Source of the DNA: Sinorhizobium shofinae
GTDB lineage: Bacteria > Pseudomonadota > Alphaproteobacteria > Rhizobiales > Rhizobiaceae
Reading direction: 5' to 3'
DNA length: 63,825 bases
Assembly: GCA_001704765.1 (NCBI GenBank)
Contig: MBFK01000069.1
Span: 1-63,825 of the forward strand
How positions within the stretch are numbered: position 1 is the stretch's first letter; every line of letters begins with the position of its first letter. Of the stretch, positions 9,910-22,426 are shown piece by piece. The position numbers and the translations under genes were made by a program. The notes beneath the pieces are model-generated. The model saw nothing but the letters and a program-made list of their open reading frames with translations, did no database searches and had not been told where the DNA came from.

Positions 9910-9961
9910 TGAGGGTGGGGGGCAGGGAAGCGCTTACTGAAAACGTAGGAATTTCAATGCA

Positions 9962-9978
9962 TTGCCGTCTGACGGCAA
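9962..9978. promoter_or_regulatory. Second palindrome abutting the dctA promoter
   Basis: TTGCCGTC-T-GACGGCAA is a perfect eight-base inverted repeat ending three bases before the sigma-54 -24 element. It is too close for a normal enhancer site, so it could be a repressor site or a site that limits promoter access. Its role is unknown. Confidence 0.45.
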
Positions 9979-9980
9979 AC

Positions 9981-9996
9981 TGGCACGCTTGTTGCT
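9981..9996 (+). promoter_or_regulatory. Sigma-54 promoter of dctA
   Basis: TGGCACGCTTGTTGCT matches the RpoN consensus, with GG at 9982-9983 and GC at 9994-9995 in the required spacing. It lies about 100 bases before the dctA start, as in other rhizobia, and fits activation by DctD. Confidence 0.92.
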
Positions 9997-10093
9997 AGCT
10001 ATCTCCACAAGGCAGCCACGGCTGTCGATCTTCGGAAAAGTGGCCCGGGAGGCCGGCACCTTGCCGGACTGGGCGCCCTTAGTGGAGGATATC

Positions 10094-11419
10094 ATGATCA
10101 TTGAACATTCCGCGGAGGTCCGCGGCAAGACACCCTTTTACCGCCATCTCTATGTCCAGGTCCTGGCGGCGATCGCCGCGGGCATTCTGCTGGGACATTT
10201 CTATCCTGAGCTCGGCACGCAACTGAAGCCGCTTGGCGACGCCTTCATCAAGCTCGTCAAGATGATCATCGCGCCGGTGATCTTCCTGACGGTCGCGACC
10301 GGCATTGCCGGCATGACCGATCTCGCCAAGGTCGGCCGCGTCGCCGGCAAGGCGATGCTCTACTTCCTGACTTTCTCCACCCTTGCGCTTGTCGTCGGCC
10401 TGATCGTCGCCAATGTCGTGCAGCCGGGCGCGGGCATGCATATCGACCCCGCCTCGCTTGATGCGAAGGCGATCAGCACCTATGCGGAAAAGGCGCATGA
10501 GCAGTCGGTCACCGGCTTCCTTATGAACATCATTCCGACGACGCTGATCGGCGCCTTTGCCGAGGGCGACATCCTGCAGGTGCTGTTCATCTCGGTGCTC
10601 TTCGGCATCTCGCTCGCCATGGTCGGCAAGAAGGCCGAGCCGGTGGTTGATTTCCTGCAGGCGCTGACGCTGCCGATCTTCCGGCTGGTGGCGATCCTGA
10701 TGAAGGCTGCGCCGATTGGCGCCTTCGGCGCCATGGCCTTCACCATCGGCAAATATGGCGTCGCCTCGATCGCCAACCTCGCCATGCTGATCGGCACGTT
10801 CTACCTGACTTCGTTCCTGTTCGTCTTCGTCGTGCTCGGCGTCGTGGCGCGCTATAACGGCTTCTCGATCTTGGCGCTCATCCGCTACATCAAGGAGGAA
10901 CTGCTGCTCGTGCTCGGCACCTCGTCCTCGGAAGCGGCACTCCCGGGCCTCATGAACAAGATGGAGAAGGCCGGCTGCAAGCGTTCGGTCGTCGGTCTGG
11001 TCATTCCGACCGGCTACTCCTTCAACCTCGACGGCACGAATATCTACATGACGCTGGCGGCGCTCTTCATCGCCCAGGCGACCGACACGCCGCTCTCCTA
11101 CGGCGATCAGATCCTGCTGCTGCTCGTTGCCATGCTGAGTTCGAAGGGTGCTGCCGGCATCACCGGCGCAGGCTTCATCACGCTGGCCGCGACGCTTTCC
11201 GTCGTTCCGTCCGTGCCGGTCGCCGGCATGGCGCTGATCCTCGGCATCGACCGCTTCATGTCGGAGTGCCGGGCGCTTACGAACTTCGTCGGCAACGCCG
11301 TCGCGACGCTGGTCGTGGCGAAGTGGGAAGGCGAGCTGGACCAGGCTCAGCTCTCAGTCGCGCTTGCCGGTGACGCGCCTATTGAGACCATTCCGGCGGT
11401 CGTCCAGCCTGCCGAATAA
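10094..11419 (+). CDS. dctA: C4-dicarboxylate:cation symporter DctA
   Basis: The 441-residue inner-membrane carrier of the DAACS (SLC1-like) family imports succinate, malate, fumarate and aspartate, the main carbon supply to nitrogen-fixing bacteroids. It shows the serine-rich reentrant motif [12 protein letters not shown], the substrate-site stretch [13 protein letters not shown] and about eight membrane helices. ATG at 10094 follows GGAGG and gives the known 441-residue N-terminus [20 protein letters not shown]; the open frame upstream is leader. Transcribed alone from the sigma-54 promoter and followed by a strong terminator. Confidence 0.97.
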   Translation: MIIEHSAEVRGKTPFYRHLYVQVLAAIAAGILLGHFYPELGTQLKPLGDAFIKLVKMIIAPVIFLTVATGIAGMTDLAKVGRVAGKAMLYFLTFSTLALVVGLIVANVVQPGAGMHIDPASLDAKAISTYAEKAHEQSVTGFLMNIIPTTLIGAFAEGDILQVLFISVLFGISLAMVGKKAEPVVDFLQALTLPIFRLVAILMKAAPIGAFGAMAFTIGKYGVASIANLAMLIGTFYLTSFLFVFVVLGVVARYNGFSILALIRYIKEELLLVLGTSSSEAALPGLMNKMEKAGCKRSVVGLVIPTGYSFNLDGTNIYMTLAALFIAQATDTPLSYGDQILLLLVAMLSSKGAAGITGAGFITLAATLSVVPSVPVAGMALILGIDRFMSECRALTNFVGNAVATLVVAKWEGELDQAQLSVALAGDAPIETIPAVVQPAE

Positions 11420-11458
11420 CTTGCCTCCCAGGGCAGGACCGCAATCTGTTGCGGTGTG

Positions 11459-11491
11459 GCGCGGCCTGTTCCGACAGGCCGCGCTTTTTTT
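11459..11491 (+). terminator. Rho-independent terminator of dctA
   Basis: Stem GCGCGGCCTG (11459-11468) pairs perfectly with CAGGCCGCGC (11475-11484) across a six-base loop and is followed by a run of seven Ts, 40 bases after the dctA stop. Confidence 0.92.
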
Positions 11492-11519
11492 CGGCGCGCT
11501 GGGGAGAATGTCGGGTGCG

Positions 11520-12435
11520 TCAGATTCCGTGCAGCACCTGCGTCGCCTTGACCGCTGCTGAGGCACGATTCTCGACACCGAGCTTCACATAGATCTGCTC
11601 AAGATGCTTGGTGACGGTGCGGGCACTGAGGCCAAGGATTTCGCCGATATCGCGGTTGGATTTTCCCTTGGCGATCCAGAGCAGCACCTCGGACTCACGC
11701 TGGGTGAGATGGAAGTGCTGGCGCAGCATCTCGTCGTCGCTCATGCCGTTCTCGGCGGTCAGTCGGAAGAGATACTCATTGGCGCCGATCGCGCCGAGAT
11801 AGGAAATCTGCAGACCCGTCTGGCCGGCCTGATGTAGCGACAGGTTGCCCTGCTTTTCGCCGCCTTGGCGTTCCCGCTCCCGCATCCACGCGGCTATGCG
11901 GGCGGCCACGACCGCAAGTCCGTCGTCACTGCCGGTGGCGGCGTTGACGAGGCGGGTCGCCTGCGGCGTAGACCAGCGCACGGTGCCGTCACCGCGCACG
12001 GCAAGCAGATGCCTGCCGGCGGCATCGAGCGCGACGCGGGCGCTCTGAGCCGAGCGCGCATTCGAAAGATGGACGCGGATGCGGGCGCGAAGCTCGTCGA
12101 TATTGATCGGCTTGGTGAGGTAGTCGACGCCGCCGGCCTCGAGCGCGCGCACCACGTGTTCAGTCTCAGTGAGCCCGGTCATGAAGACCACCGGCACCTG
12201 GGCGACCGAGGCATTCGCCTTCAGCCGGCTGCAGGTCTCGAAACCGTCCATGCCAGGCATCACCGCATCGAGCAGGATGATGTCGGGGGTGATGCGATCG
12301 GCGATGTTGAGCGCCGCATTGCCGGAGGTGGCGATCAGCACGGAAAAGCCGGACTGCTCCAGCGCTTCGGTCAGGAAGCCGAGAGCCTCCGGAGAGTCGT
12401 CGACGAGCAGCACGATGTCGCGCGGGTTCGTGGCC

Positions 12436-12443
<8 letters not shown>
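11520..12443 (-). CDS. LuxR-family (NarL-like) response regulator paired with the permease-kinase
   Basis: The 307-residue regulator has a receiver (VLLVDDSPEALGF, phospho-Asp in ILLDAVMPGMDG, Lys in LTKPI), a middle segment of about 90 residues with no motif I recognise, and a C-terminal LuxR helix-turn-helix (LTQRESEVLLWIAKGKSNRD, LSARTVTKHLEQIYVKL). It starts with GTG at 12443, overlapping the kinase stop by eight bases, so the two are translationally coupled. It likely regulates genes whose products handle the ligand sensed by the kinase; the divergent urt operon is the obvious candidate. Confidence 0.85.
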
Positions 12444-15816
<3,373 letters not shown>

Positions 15817-16046
15817 GGTCCCTCTTGTCTTCTGCGTCGCCCCCGGCAGCGCCTGCCCCGCCTTCGTAACACAGACGCGCGGCGCATGAAATTGCTGCGG
15901 TGCGACGACAGCTTCCTTCTTCCCCCCGCCGCCTACGTAGAATGACGTATGTGCAGTGCAGCGCGGCTGTCGGATGATCGATGCAGCAACGGCCAAGGAG
16001 AACGAACACTCCGTTGCGGAGACCAGACCAAGAGGGGTTCAATCAG
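15817..16046. promoter_or_regulatory. Divergent region between the permease-kinase and urtA
   Basis: The 230-base gap should carry promoters for both directions. A small inverted repeat TACGT-N6-ACGTA lies at 15934-15949. I see no clear sigma-54 or sigma-70 promoter; a GAGGGG ribosome-binding site precedes urtA. Confidence 0.3.
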
Positions 16047-17339
16047 ATGACTATCAGGGCACGCGTCACCGGCGCATTCCTCGCTGCCGTCCTTTCGACG
16101 ACCGCGTTCAACGGCGCATTTGCCGCCGAGGACACGATCAAGGTCGGCATTCTTCATTCGCTTTCCGGAACCATGGCGATCTCGGAGACGACGCTGAAAG
16201 ACGCCATGCTGATGCTGATCGACGAGCAGAACAAGAAGGGCGGGCTCCTCGGCAAGAAGCTCGAGGCAGTCGTCGTTGATCCGGCCTCGGACTGGCCGCT
16301 CTTTGCCGAAAAGGCGCGCGAGCTGATCTCCGTCGACAAGGTCTCGGCAGTCTTCGGCTGCTGGACCTCCGTGTCGCGCAAATCCGTGCTGCCGGTCTTC
16401 GAGGAACTGAACTCGATCCTCTTTTATCCTGTCCAGTACGAGGGTGAGGAAAGCCAGCGCAACGTCTTCTATACGGGTGCCGCGCCGAACCAGCAGGCGA
16501 TCCCCGCGGTCGACTATCTGATGGAGAACGAAGAGGTCGAGCGCTGGGTTCTCGCCGGCACCGACTATGTCTATCCGCGCACGACCAACAAGATCCTCGA
16601 GGCCTATCTCATCTCCAAGGGCGTCAAGCCCGAGGACATCATGATCAACTACACGCCGTTCGGTCATTCCGACTGGCAGACGATCGTCTCCGACATCAAG
16701 AAGTTCGGCTCGGCCGGCAAGAAGACCGCCGTGGTCTCGACGATCAACGGTGACGCCAACGTGCCCTTCTACAAGGAGCTCGGCAACCAGGGCATCAAGG
16801 CCGAGGACATTCCGGTCGTCGCCTTCTCGGTGGGCGAGGAAGAGCTCGCCGGTCTCGACACCGGGCCGCTCGTCGGCCATCTCGCCGCCTGGAACTATTT
16901 CCAGTCGGTCGACAACCCGGCCAATGCCGAGTTCATCAAGACCTGGAAGGCCTACACGAAGAGCGACAAGCGGGTCACCAACGACCCGATGGAAGCCCAC
17001 TATATCGGCTTCAACATGTGGCTGAAGGCGGTCGAAAAGGCCGGCACCACCGACACCGACGCCGTGCTCGACGCGATGATCGGCATCTCGGTGCCGAACC
17101 TCTCGGGCGGCTATTCCACGATGATGCCGAACCACCACATCACCAAGCCGGTGCTGATCGGCGAAATCCAGTCGGACGGCCAGTTCGAGACCGTCTGGGA
17201 AACGCCCGGCCTGGTCGTCGGCGACGAGTGGTCCGACTACCTGCCAGACTCCAAGGACCTGATCTCCGATTGGCGGGCTCCGATGTCCTGCGGCAACTTC
17301 AACGTCGCCACGGGCAAGTGCGGCGGCAAGGGTTCATGA
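16047..17339 (+). CDS. urtA: Urea ABC transporter substrate-binding protein UrtA
   Basis: The 430-residue periplasmic protein has a signal peptide at about residues 1-26 (cleavage near AFA-AED) and the family start IKVGILHSLSGTMAISE. The stretches FGCWTSVSRKSVLPVFEE, LFYPVQYEGEE and APNQQAIPAVDYL are typical of UrtA and the related amide-binding proteins. It delivers urea to UrtBC. ATG at 16047 follows AGAGGGG. The gene leads urtABCDE and is separated from urtB by a hairpin-rich gap, which usually lets the binding protein be made in excess. Confidence 0.93.
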   Translation: MTIRARVTGAFLAAVLSTTAFNGAFAAEDTIKVGILHSLSGTMAISETTLKDAMLMLIDEQNKKGGLLGKKLEAVVVDPASDWPLFAEKARELISVDKVSAVFGCWTSVSRKSVLPVFEELNSILFYPVQYEGEESQRNVFYTGAAPNQQAIPAVDYLMENEEVERWVLAGTDYVYPRTTNKILEAYLISKGVKPEDIMINYTPFGHSDWQTIVSDIKKFGSAGKKTAVVSTINGDANVPFYKELGNQGIKAEDIPVVAFSVGEEELAGLDTGPLVGHLAAWNYFQSVDNPANAEFIKTWKAYTKSDKRVTNDPMEAHYIGFNMWLKAVEKAGTTDTDAVLDAMIGISVPNLSGGYSTMMPNHHITKPVLIGEIQSDGQFETVWETPGLVVGDEWSDYLPDSKDLISDWRAPMSCGNFNVATGKCGGKGS

Positions 17340-17365
17340 TTTCATGACGAATGAATTGTTCGCTG

Positions 17366-17385
17366 ACGGGCCGGATGCGGCCCGT
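17366..17385 (+). other. Short hairpin after urtA
   Basis: ACGGGCCG and CGGCCCGT form a perfect eight-base stem with a GATG loop, 26 bases after the urtA stop. There is no T-run, so it is more likely an mRNA-stabilising or partial attenuation structure than a full terminator. Confidence 0.5.
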
Positions 17386-17427
17386 CCCCGACCTCGTGTT
17401 TCATGACGAACCGATAGCATGAAATAC

Positions 17428-17459
17428 CCTCCGTCCGACGGCGTCCATTCGGACGGAGG
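17428..17459 (+). other. Second strong hairpin between urtA and urtB
   Basis: CCTCCGTCCGA (17428-17438) pairs perfectly with TCGGACGGAGG (17449-17459) across ten bases. The 3' arm ends in a GGAGG that would otherwise look like a ribosome-binding site, followed at once by TTG at 17464 in the urtB frame. It may reduce urtB expression relative to urtA or protect the urtA mRNA end. Confidence 0.55.
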
Positions 17460-17538
17460 AACCTTGCAATTCCGGCCCGACAGCGGGCTTGCCATGAATT
17501 CTTCAAGGGCAGGCGACGCGAACCGAGCGAGATGGCGA

Positions 17539-19152
17539 ATGTACCGCATCTTACAAACCGTGCTTGTTGCCTTGTTCCTCTTCACCGCAGTCCCTTCCGG
17601 GCTCCGGGCGGAAGAGGCGCTGCGCGATCTGGTGAATGCGCTGGGCGAGGCGAAACTGTCCGACATGGACGAGCACATCGCGGCCCTGGCAAAGACCGGC
17701 GATCCCAAGGTCGTGGCCATCCTCGAAGCGCTCGGCGAAGGCAATCTCTATGCGCGCAAGGCCGACGGCCAGGTATTCCTGACGAAGGAAAGCGGTTCGA
17801 GCCTGTCGCTCACCGATCCGGTCTCCGGCGAAGCCGCCGGCGAGGCGCCGAAGGCGGCGCTCTCGAAGGTTAAAGTCAACAATGGCGTGCGGCGCGCGGT
17901 GCGCACGGCCCTCGGCAGCCTGACGCTTCTGAGCCCCGACCGGAATGCACGTCTCAAGGCAGCGCAATCCGTCCTTCAGTCGCCCAATGCCGAGGCGCTC
18001 GGCGCCATCGAGAACGCGCTTGCCGGCGAAAAGGACGGAGAGGTCCGCACCTTGCTCGAACAGGCACGCGCCACGACCCTGCTCATTTCCGAGCGGCCGG
18101 TCGAGGAGAAAAGAGAGGCCGTGCGAACGCTGAAGGAAAGGGGCGGGCGCGGGGCACTCTCCATCCTCTCATCAGCGCTCGGCTCGGCCGACGAGACCTT
18201 GAAGCCGGACATAGAAGCGGCGCTCGCCAGCATCGAACAGGATCAGGCCTTGTGGGCGGCCGCCCAGAACGTCTGGTACGGCCTGTCGCTCGGCTCGGTA
18301 CTGCTGCTTGCGGCGATCGGCCTTGCGATCACCTTCGGCGTCATGGGCATCATCAACATGGCGCATGGCGAGATGGTGATGCTCGGCGCCTATACGACCT
18401 TCCTCGTGCAGGAGGTCCTGCGCAGTTCCTTTCCGGGCCTGTTCGACTGGTCGCTGGCGATCGCGCTGCCGCTTGCCTTCCTGGTGACCGGTGCCGTCGG
18501 CCTGGCGATGGAACGCGGCGTCATCCGCTTCCTCTATGGCCGCCCGCTTGAGACGCTGCTTGCCACCTGGGGCATATCGCTGATCCTGCAGCAATCGGTG
18601 CGGACGATCTTCGGCCCGACCAATCGCGAGGTCGGCAACCCGTCCTGGATGTCCGGCGCCTTTGAGCTCGGCGGTCTGACGATCACCTGGAACCGCCTCT
18701 GGATCATCCTTTTCGCGCTCGCCGTCTTTGCCGCGCTGATGTTTCTATTGAGGAAGACACCAATGGGCCTGCAGATGCGGGCGGTGACGCAGAACCGGCG
18801 CATGGCCTCCTCCATGGGCATCCGCACGCCCTGGGTCGATGCGCTCACCTTCGCGCTCGGCTCCGGCATTGCCGGCATGGCGGGGGTCGCGCTCTCGCAG
18901 ATTGACAACGTTTCTCCGAATCTCGGTCAGGGCTACATCATCGACAGCTTCATGGTCGTGGTCTTCGGCGGCGTCGGTAATCTCTGGGGTACGCTCGTCG
19001 GCGCCTTCTCGCTCGGCATCCTCAACAAGTTCCTGGAGCCCTATGCCGGCGCCGTGCTCGGCAAGATCCTCGTGCTCGTGCTGATCATCCTTTTCATCCA
19101 GAAGCGCCCGCGCGGGCTGTTCGCACTCAAGGGCCGGGCGGTGGAAGCATGA
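17539..19152 (+). CDS. urtB: Urea ABC transporter permease UrtB with long N-terminal extension
   Basis: The 537-residue protein starts with a signal-like helix (MYRILQTVLVALFLF, cleavage near LRA-EEA), followed by about 210 soluble residues of helical repeat character, and then a LivH-type permease from about residue 237 (MGIINMAHGEMVMLGAYT, ATWGISLILQQ, VVVFGGVGNLWGT). Such an extension is usual in UrtB and is absent from LivH. I chose ATG 17539 for the signal sequence and a GAGATGG upstream; ATG 17494 is possible. Its stop overlaps the urtC start (ATGA). Confidence 0.9.
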   Translation: MYRILQTVLVALFLFTAVPSGLRAEEALRDLVNALGEAKLSDMDEHIAALAKTGDPKVVAILEALGEGNLYARKADGQVFLTKESGSSLSLTDPVSGEAAGEAPKAALSKVKVNNGVRRAVRTALGSLTLLSPDRNARLKAAQSVLQSPNAEALGAIENALAGEKDGEVRTLLEQARATTLLISERPVEEKREAVRTLKERGGRGALSILSSALGSADETLKPDIEAALASIEQDQALWAAAQNVWYGLSLGSVLLLAAIGLAITFGVMGIINMAHGEMVMLGAYTTFLVQEVLRSSFPGLFDWSLAIALPLAFLVTGAVGLAMERGVIRFLYGRPLETLLATWGISLILQQSVRTIFGPTNREVGNPSWMSGAFELGGLTITWNRLWIILFALAVFAALMFLLRKTPMGLQMRAVTQNRRMASSMGIRTPWVDALTFALGSGIAGMAGVALSQIDNVSPNLGQGYIIDSFMVVVFGGVGNLWGTLVGAFSLGILNKFLEPYAGAVLGKILVLVLIILFIQKRPRGLFALKGRAVEA

Positions 19153-20309
19153 TCACCTCGTTTCTCATCAAATCACTGGATCGCACGATCGTCATCGCCG
19201 TGGCGACCCTGCTGGCGCTTGCGATCCTCGTTCCGGCGCTCAATCTCCTGACGGCGCCGGACCATCCGCTGCACGTGCCGACCTATCTCGTGTCGCTCTT
19301 CGGCAAATATCTGACCTACGCGCTCTTGGCGCTGGCGCTCGATCTCGTCTGGGGCTTCTGCGGCATCCTTTCGCTCGGTCACGCCGCCTTCTTCGCGCTC
19401 GGCGGCTATGCCATGGGCATGTATCTGATGCGCCAGATCGGCGCGCGCGGTTCCTACGGCAATCCGCTCTTGCCGGATTTCATGGTGTTCCTGAACTGGA
19501 AGGAACTGCCCTGGTTCTGGTACGGCTTCGACATGTTCTGGTTTGCGGCGCTGATGGTCGTCCTGGTGCCCGGCCTCATCGCCTTCGTCTTCGGCTGGTT
19601 CGCCTTCCGCTCGCGGGTCAACGGCGTCTATCTCTCGATCATCACCCAGGCGATGACCTATGCGCTGCTGCTCGCCTTCTTCCGCAACGACATGGGCTTC
19701 GGCGGCAATAATGGACTGACCGACTTCAAGGACATTCTCGGCTTCAACATCCAGGCCGACGGCACTCGCGCCGCGCTCTTTGCGGCTTCCGCGCTGGCAC
19801 TTGCCGTTTTTCTCGTCATTACATCGGGAATCGTGCGCTCGAAATTCGGCAAGGTGCTGGTGGCGTTGCGTGACGCGGAAAGCCGCACCCGCTTCCTCGG
19901 CTATCGTGTCGAGCACATGAAGCTCTTCGCCTTTACCGTCTCGGCCATGATGGCCGGCATCGCCGGCGCGCTCTATGTGCCGCAGGTCGGCATCATCAAT
20001 CCCGGCGAGTTCGAGCCCGGCAACTCGATCGAAGTGGTCATCTGGACGGCGGTCGGCGGCCGCGGCACGCTGATCGGCCCGATCATCGGCGCCATTCTCG
20101 TCAACGGGGGAAAAAGTATATTCACCGCCGCCTTCCCGGAATTCTGGCTCTTCGCACTCGGCGGGCTCTTCGTGCTGGTGACGCTGTTCCTGCCGAAAGG
20201 CGTCGTCGGCACCGCGCAGCAACATGTCAGTCGCCGCAGGGCCTATCGGGAGGCGCGAGGTGACAAGGACGCCGGCCTCCCGGCCGCCGAACCGATGGCT
20301 GCGGAGTGA
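19149..20309 (+). CDS. urtC: Urea ABC transporter permease UrtC
   Basis: The 386-residue LivM-type permease has about ten membrane helices and the motifs FCGILSLGHAAFFALGGYAMG and IEVVIWTAVGGRGTLIGP that mark UrtC. The start overlaps the urtB stop by four bases. With UrtB it forms the membrane channel of the urea importer; UrtD and UrtE bind at its cytoplasmic face. The charged C-terminal tail after the last helix ends in PAAEPMAAE. Confidence 0.93.
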   Translation: MITSFLIKSLDRTIVIAVATLLALAILVPALNLLTAPDHPLHVPTYLVSLFGKYLTYALLALALDLVWGFCGILSLGHAAFFALGGYAMGMYLMRQIGARGSYGNPLLPDFMVFLNWKELPWFWYGFDMFWFAALMVVLVPGLIAFVFGWFAFRSRVNGVYLSIITQAMTYALLLAFFRNDMGFGGNNGLTDFKDILGFNIQADGTRAALFAASALALAVFLVITSGIVRSKFGKVLVALRDAESRTRFLGYRVEHMKLFAFTVSAMMAGIAGALYVPQVGIINPGEFEPGNSIEVVIWTAVGGRGTLIGPIIGAILVNGGKSIFTAAFPEFWLFALGGLFVLVTLFLPKGVVGTAQQHVSRRRAYREARGDKDAGLPAAEPMAAE

Positions 20310-20314
20310 TCGTC

Positions 20315-21067
20315 ATGACTGACAAGAAACCGAAAAGCCTGCTCTATCTCGATGGCGTCTCTGTCTCCTTCGACGGCTTCAAGGCGCTGAATTCGCTCTC
20401 CTTCATCGTCGAGCCGGGAGAACTGCGCGCCATCATCGGCCCGAACGGTGCCGGCAAGACGACGATGATGGACATCATCACCGGGAAGACCCGGCCGGAC
20501 GAGGGCGAGGTCTTCTTCAAGGGCGACATTGACCTCACCAGGAAGGACGAGGCGGAGATCGCCCAGCTCGGCATTGGCCGGAAATTCCAGAAGCCAACAG
20601 TTTTCGAGAGCCATACGGTCTGGGACAATCTGGAACTGGCACTGAACCGTCACCGCGGCGTCTTTGCGACGCTGTTCTACCGGCTGACGGGAGAGGACAA
20701 GAACCGCATCGAGGAGATCCTTTCAACCGTGCGGCTGACGGCACGACGCGACGATCTCGCCGCCAATTTGTCTCACGGCCAGAAGCAATGGCTGGAGATC
20801 GGCATGCTGCTCGCCCAGGAGCCGGAACTGCTGCTCGTCGACGAGCCGGTCGCCGGCATGACCGACGCGGAGACGGCGGAAACCGCGCTCCTGCTCAAGG
20901 AAATCGCCAGGACCCGTTCCGTCGTCGTCGTCGAGCACGACATGGGCTTCATCCGCGACCTCGGCGTCAAGGTCACCTGCCTTGCCGAAGGATCGGTGCT
21001 GGCGGAAGGCTCGATCGATTTCGTCAGCAACGATCCGACGGTGATCGAGAACTATCTCGGCCGATAA
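20315..21067 (+). CDS. urtD: Urea ABC transporter ATP-binding protein UrtD
   Basis: The 250-residue LivG-type ATPase shows Walker A GPNGAGKT, signature LSHGQKQWLEIG, Walker B LLLVDEPVAGM and the H-loop VVEHDMGFIR. I chose ATG 20315 because GGAG lies eight bases before it; a GTG at 20306 overlapping the urtC stop is the alternative. Confidence 0.93.
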   Translation: MTDKKPKSLLYLDGVSVSFDGFKALNSLSFIVEPGELRAIIGPNGAGKTTMMDIITGKTRPDEGEVFFKGDIDLTRKDEAEIAQLGIGRKFQKPTVFESHTVWDNLELALNRHRGVFATLFYRLTGEDKNRIEEILSTVRLTARRDDLAANLSHGQKQWLEIGMLLAQEPELLLVDEPVAGMTDAETAETALLLKEIARTRSVVVVEHDMGFIRDLGVKVTCLAEGSVLAEGSIDFVSNDPTVIENYLGR

Positions 21068-21092
21068 GCGGCGAGCGGAAAGGACTGTACCC

Positions 21093-21788
21093 ATGTTGAG
21101 CGTCGAAAACGTCAGCCTGCATTACGGCGCCGCCCAGGCGCTCCGCAATGTCTCTTTCAAGGCCGAGATGGGCAAGATCACCTGCGTGCTGGGGCGCAAT
21201 GGCGTCGGCAAGTCGAGCCTGCTTCGGGCAATCACCGGCCAGCATCCAGTGACAAGCGGTGCAATCTCCTTCAACGGCGTTTCGCTTGACGGCCTGGCGC
21301 CGTTCCGGCGGGCGAAGCAGGGCGTCGGCTACGTGCCGCAGGGCCGCGAGATCTTTCCTCTCCTGACGGTCAAGGAGAATCTCGAGACCGGCTATGCGCC
21401 GCTGAAACGGCCCGACCGGTCGATCCCCGACGACATCTTCAGCCTGTTTCCGGTGCTGAACACCATGCTCGGCCGGCGCGGCGGCGACCTTTCCGGTGGC
21501 CAGCAGCAGCAGCTGGCGATCGCCCGCGCGCTTGTCACCCGCCCGAAGATCCTGGTGCTCGACGAGCCGACAGAAGGCATCCAGCCGTCGATCATCAAGG
21601 ACATCGGCCGGGCGATCCGATACTTGAGGGATTCGACCGGCATGGCGATCCTGCTCGTCGAGCAATATCTCGATTTCTGCCGTGAGCTTGCCGACCATGT
21701 CTACATCATGGACCGCGGCGCTTTCGTCCACGAAGGGCCGGCGGAGACGCTGGACACGCCGCAAGCGCGTCGGCATTTGACGGTCTAG
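21093..21788 (+). CDS. urtE: Urea ABC transporter ATP-binding protein UrtE
   Basis: The 231-residue LivF-type ATPase has Walker A GRNGVGKS, signature LSGGQQQQLAIARAL, Walker B ILVLDEPTEGIQPSI and the H-loop LLVEQYLDF. It pairs with UrtD to energise urea import. GGAAAGG precedes the ATG, 25 bases after urtD. No clear terminator follows. Confidence 0.93.
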   Translation: MLSVENVSLHYGAAQALRNVSFKAEMGKITCVLGRNGVGKSSLLRAITGQHPVTSGAISFNGVSLDGLAPFRRAKQGVGYVPQGREIFPLLTVKENLETGYAPLKRPDRSIPDDIFSLFPVLNTMLGRRGGDLSGGQQQQLAIARALVTRPKILVLDEPTEGIQPSIIKDIGRAIRYLRDSTGMAILLVEQYLDFCRELADHVYIMDRGAFVHEGPAETLDTPQARRHLTV

Positions 21789-22033
21789 CGGTTTTTCCAC
21801 AGGTCCAAAATCGGCCTGCCAATTCAGTCACTTCCTGTCGACCGGGTCATGCCTTGTCGCGGGCATGCGACAGAAAATCCACTTTTTTAATCGATTGTGT
21901 TTGCCCGCCAAACGGCTTTGAACCTATACTGCGCCGGCATAGTTCCATGATTGCCGAGGAGTATCGCAATCACTTTTTGCTGACAGAATTGGCCATTTCG
22001 CGTTTCCGGCCTAACCACTCGGAGGAGACCCTA
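21789..22033. other. Gap after urtE with a possible promoter
   Basis: The 245-base gap contains CTGTCG and CGACAG flanking a GCATG-rich stretch (about 21835-21871) and a possible promoter TTGCCC-N18-TATACT ending near 21931, about 100 bases before the next start. The promoter call is tentative. Confidence 0.3.
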
Positions 22034-22426
22034 ATGACGAATTTCCTGCCCGCCCTTTATGAAGGGCATGCCCCCATCACCCTGCAGACTCTCTTCAGAG
22101 ATGCGCTCGAAGCCTATGACGATTGGGACGAAGACATGCCCGAACCGGTCGTTTCCTTCGAAGGCAAGATCGTGCCGATCAGCGCCGTTTTCGAATGGAT
22201 GAAACCCTGCACCGACATCATGCCCGCCAACATGCTCGGCATCGTCACCGACCGGCTGACGAAGCCCTGGAGCGGCACGGGACCGCTCGACGAGATGACC
22301 GTCTCCACCGCCGCACGCGTCATGTCCGTTCTGGTGCGGCGGCGCGTAAGGCGCTTCGGTCGTGGTTCGATCGAGGCATTCGTCGACCGCTTCAATCAGC
22401 CGTTACATCCCGGGCACGAGGCCTGA
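22034..22426 (+). CDS. Small conserved-looking hypothetical protein
   Basis: The 130-residue protein starts after a strong GGAGGAG ribosome-binding site, and its codon use matches its neighbours, so it is probably real. It is acidic in the first half (YDDWDEDMPEPVV) and very basic in the second (VRRRVRRFGRG). There is no signal peptide, no membrane helix and no motif I recognise. It follows urtE by 245 bases on the same strand and may or may not belong to that unit. Confidence 0.65.
   Translation: MTNFLPALYEGHAPITLQTLFRDALEAYDDWDEDMPEPVVSFEGKIVPISAVFEWMKPCTDIMPANMLGIVTDRLTKPWSGTGPLDEMTVSTAARVMSVLVRRRVRRFGRGSIEAFVDRFNQPLHPGHEA

Noticed and set aside
15934..15949. TACGT-N6-ACGTA as a regulator site upstream of urtA
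   Set aside because: Arms of only five bases are expected by chance; kept only as a note in the gap entry.
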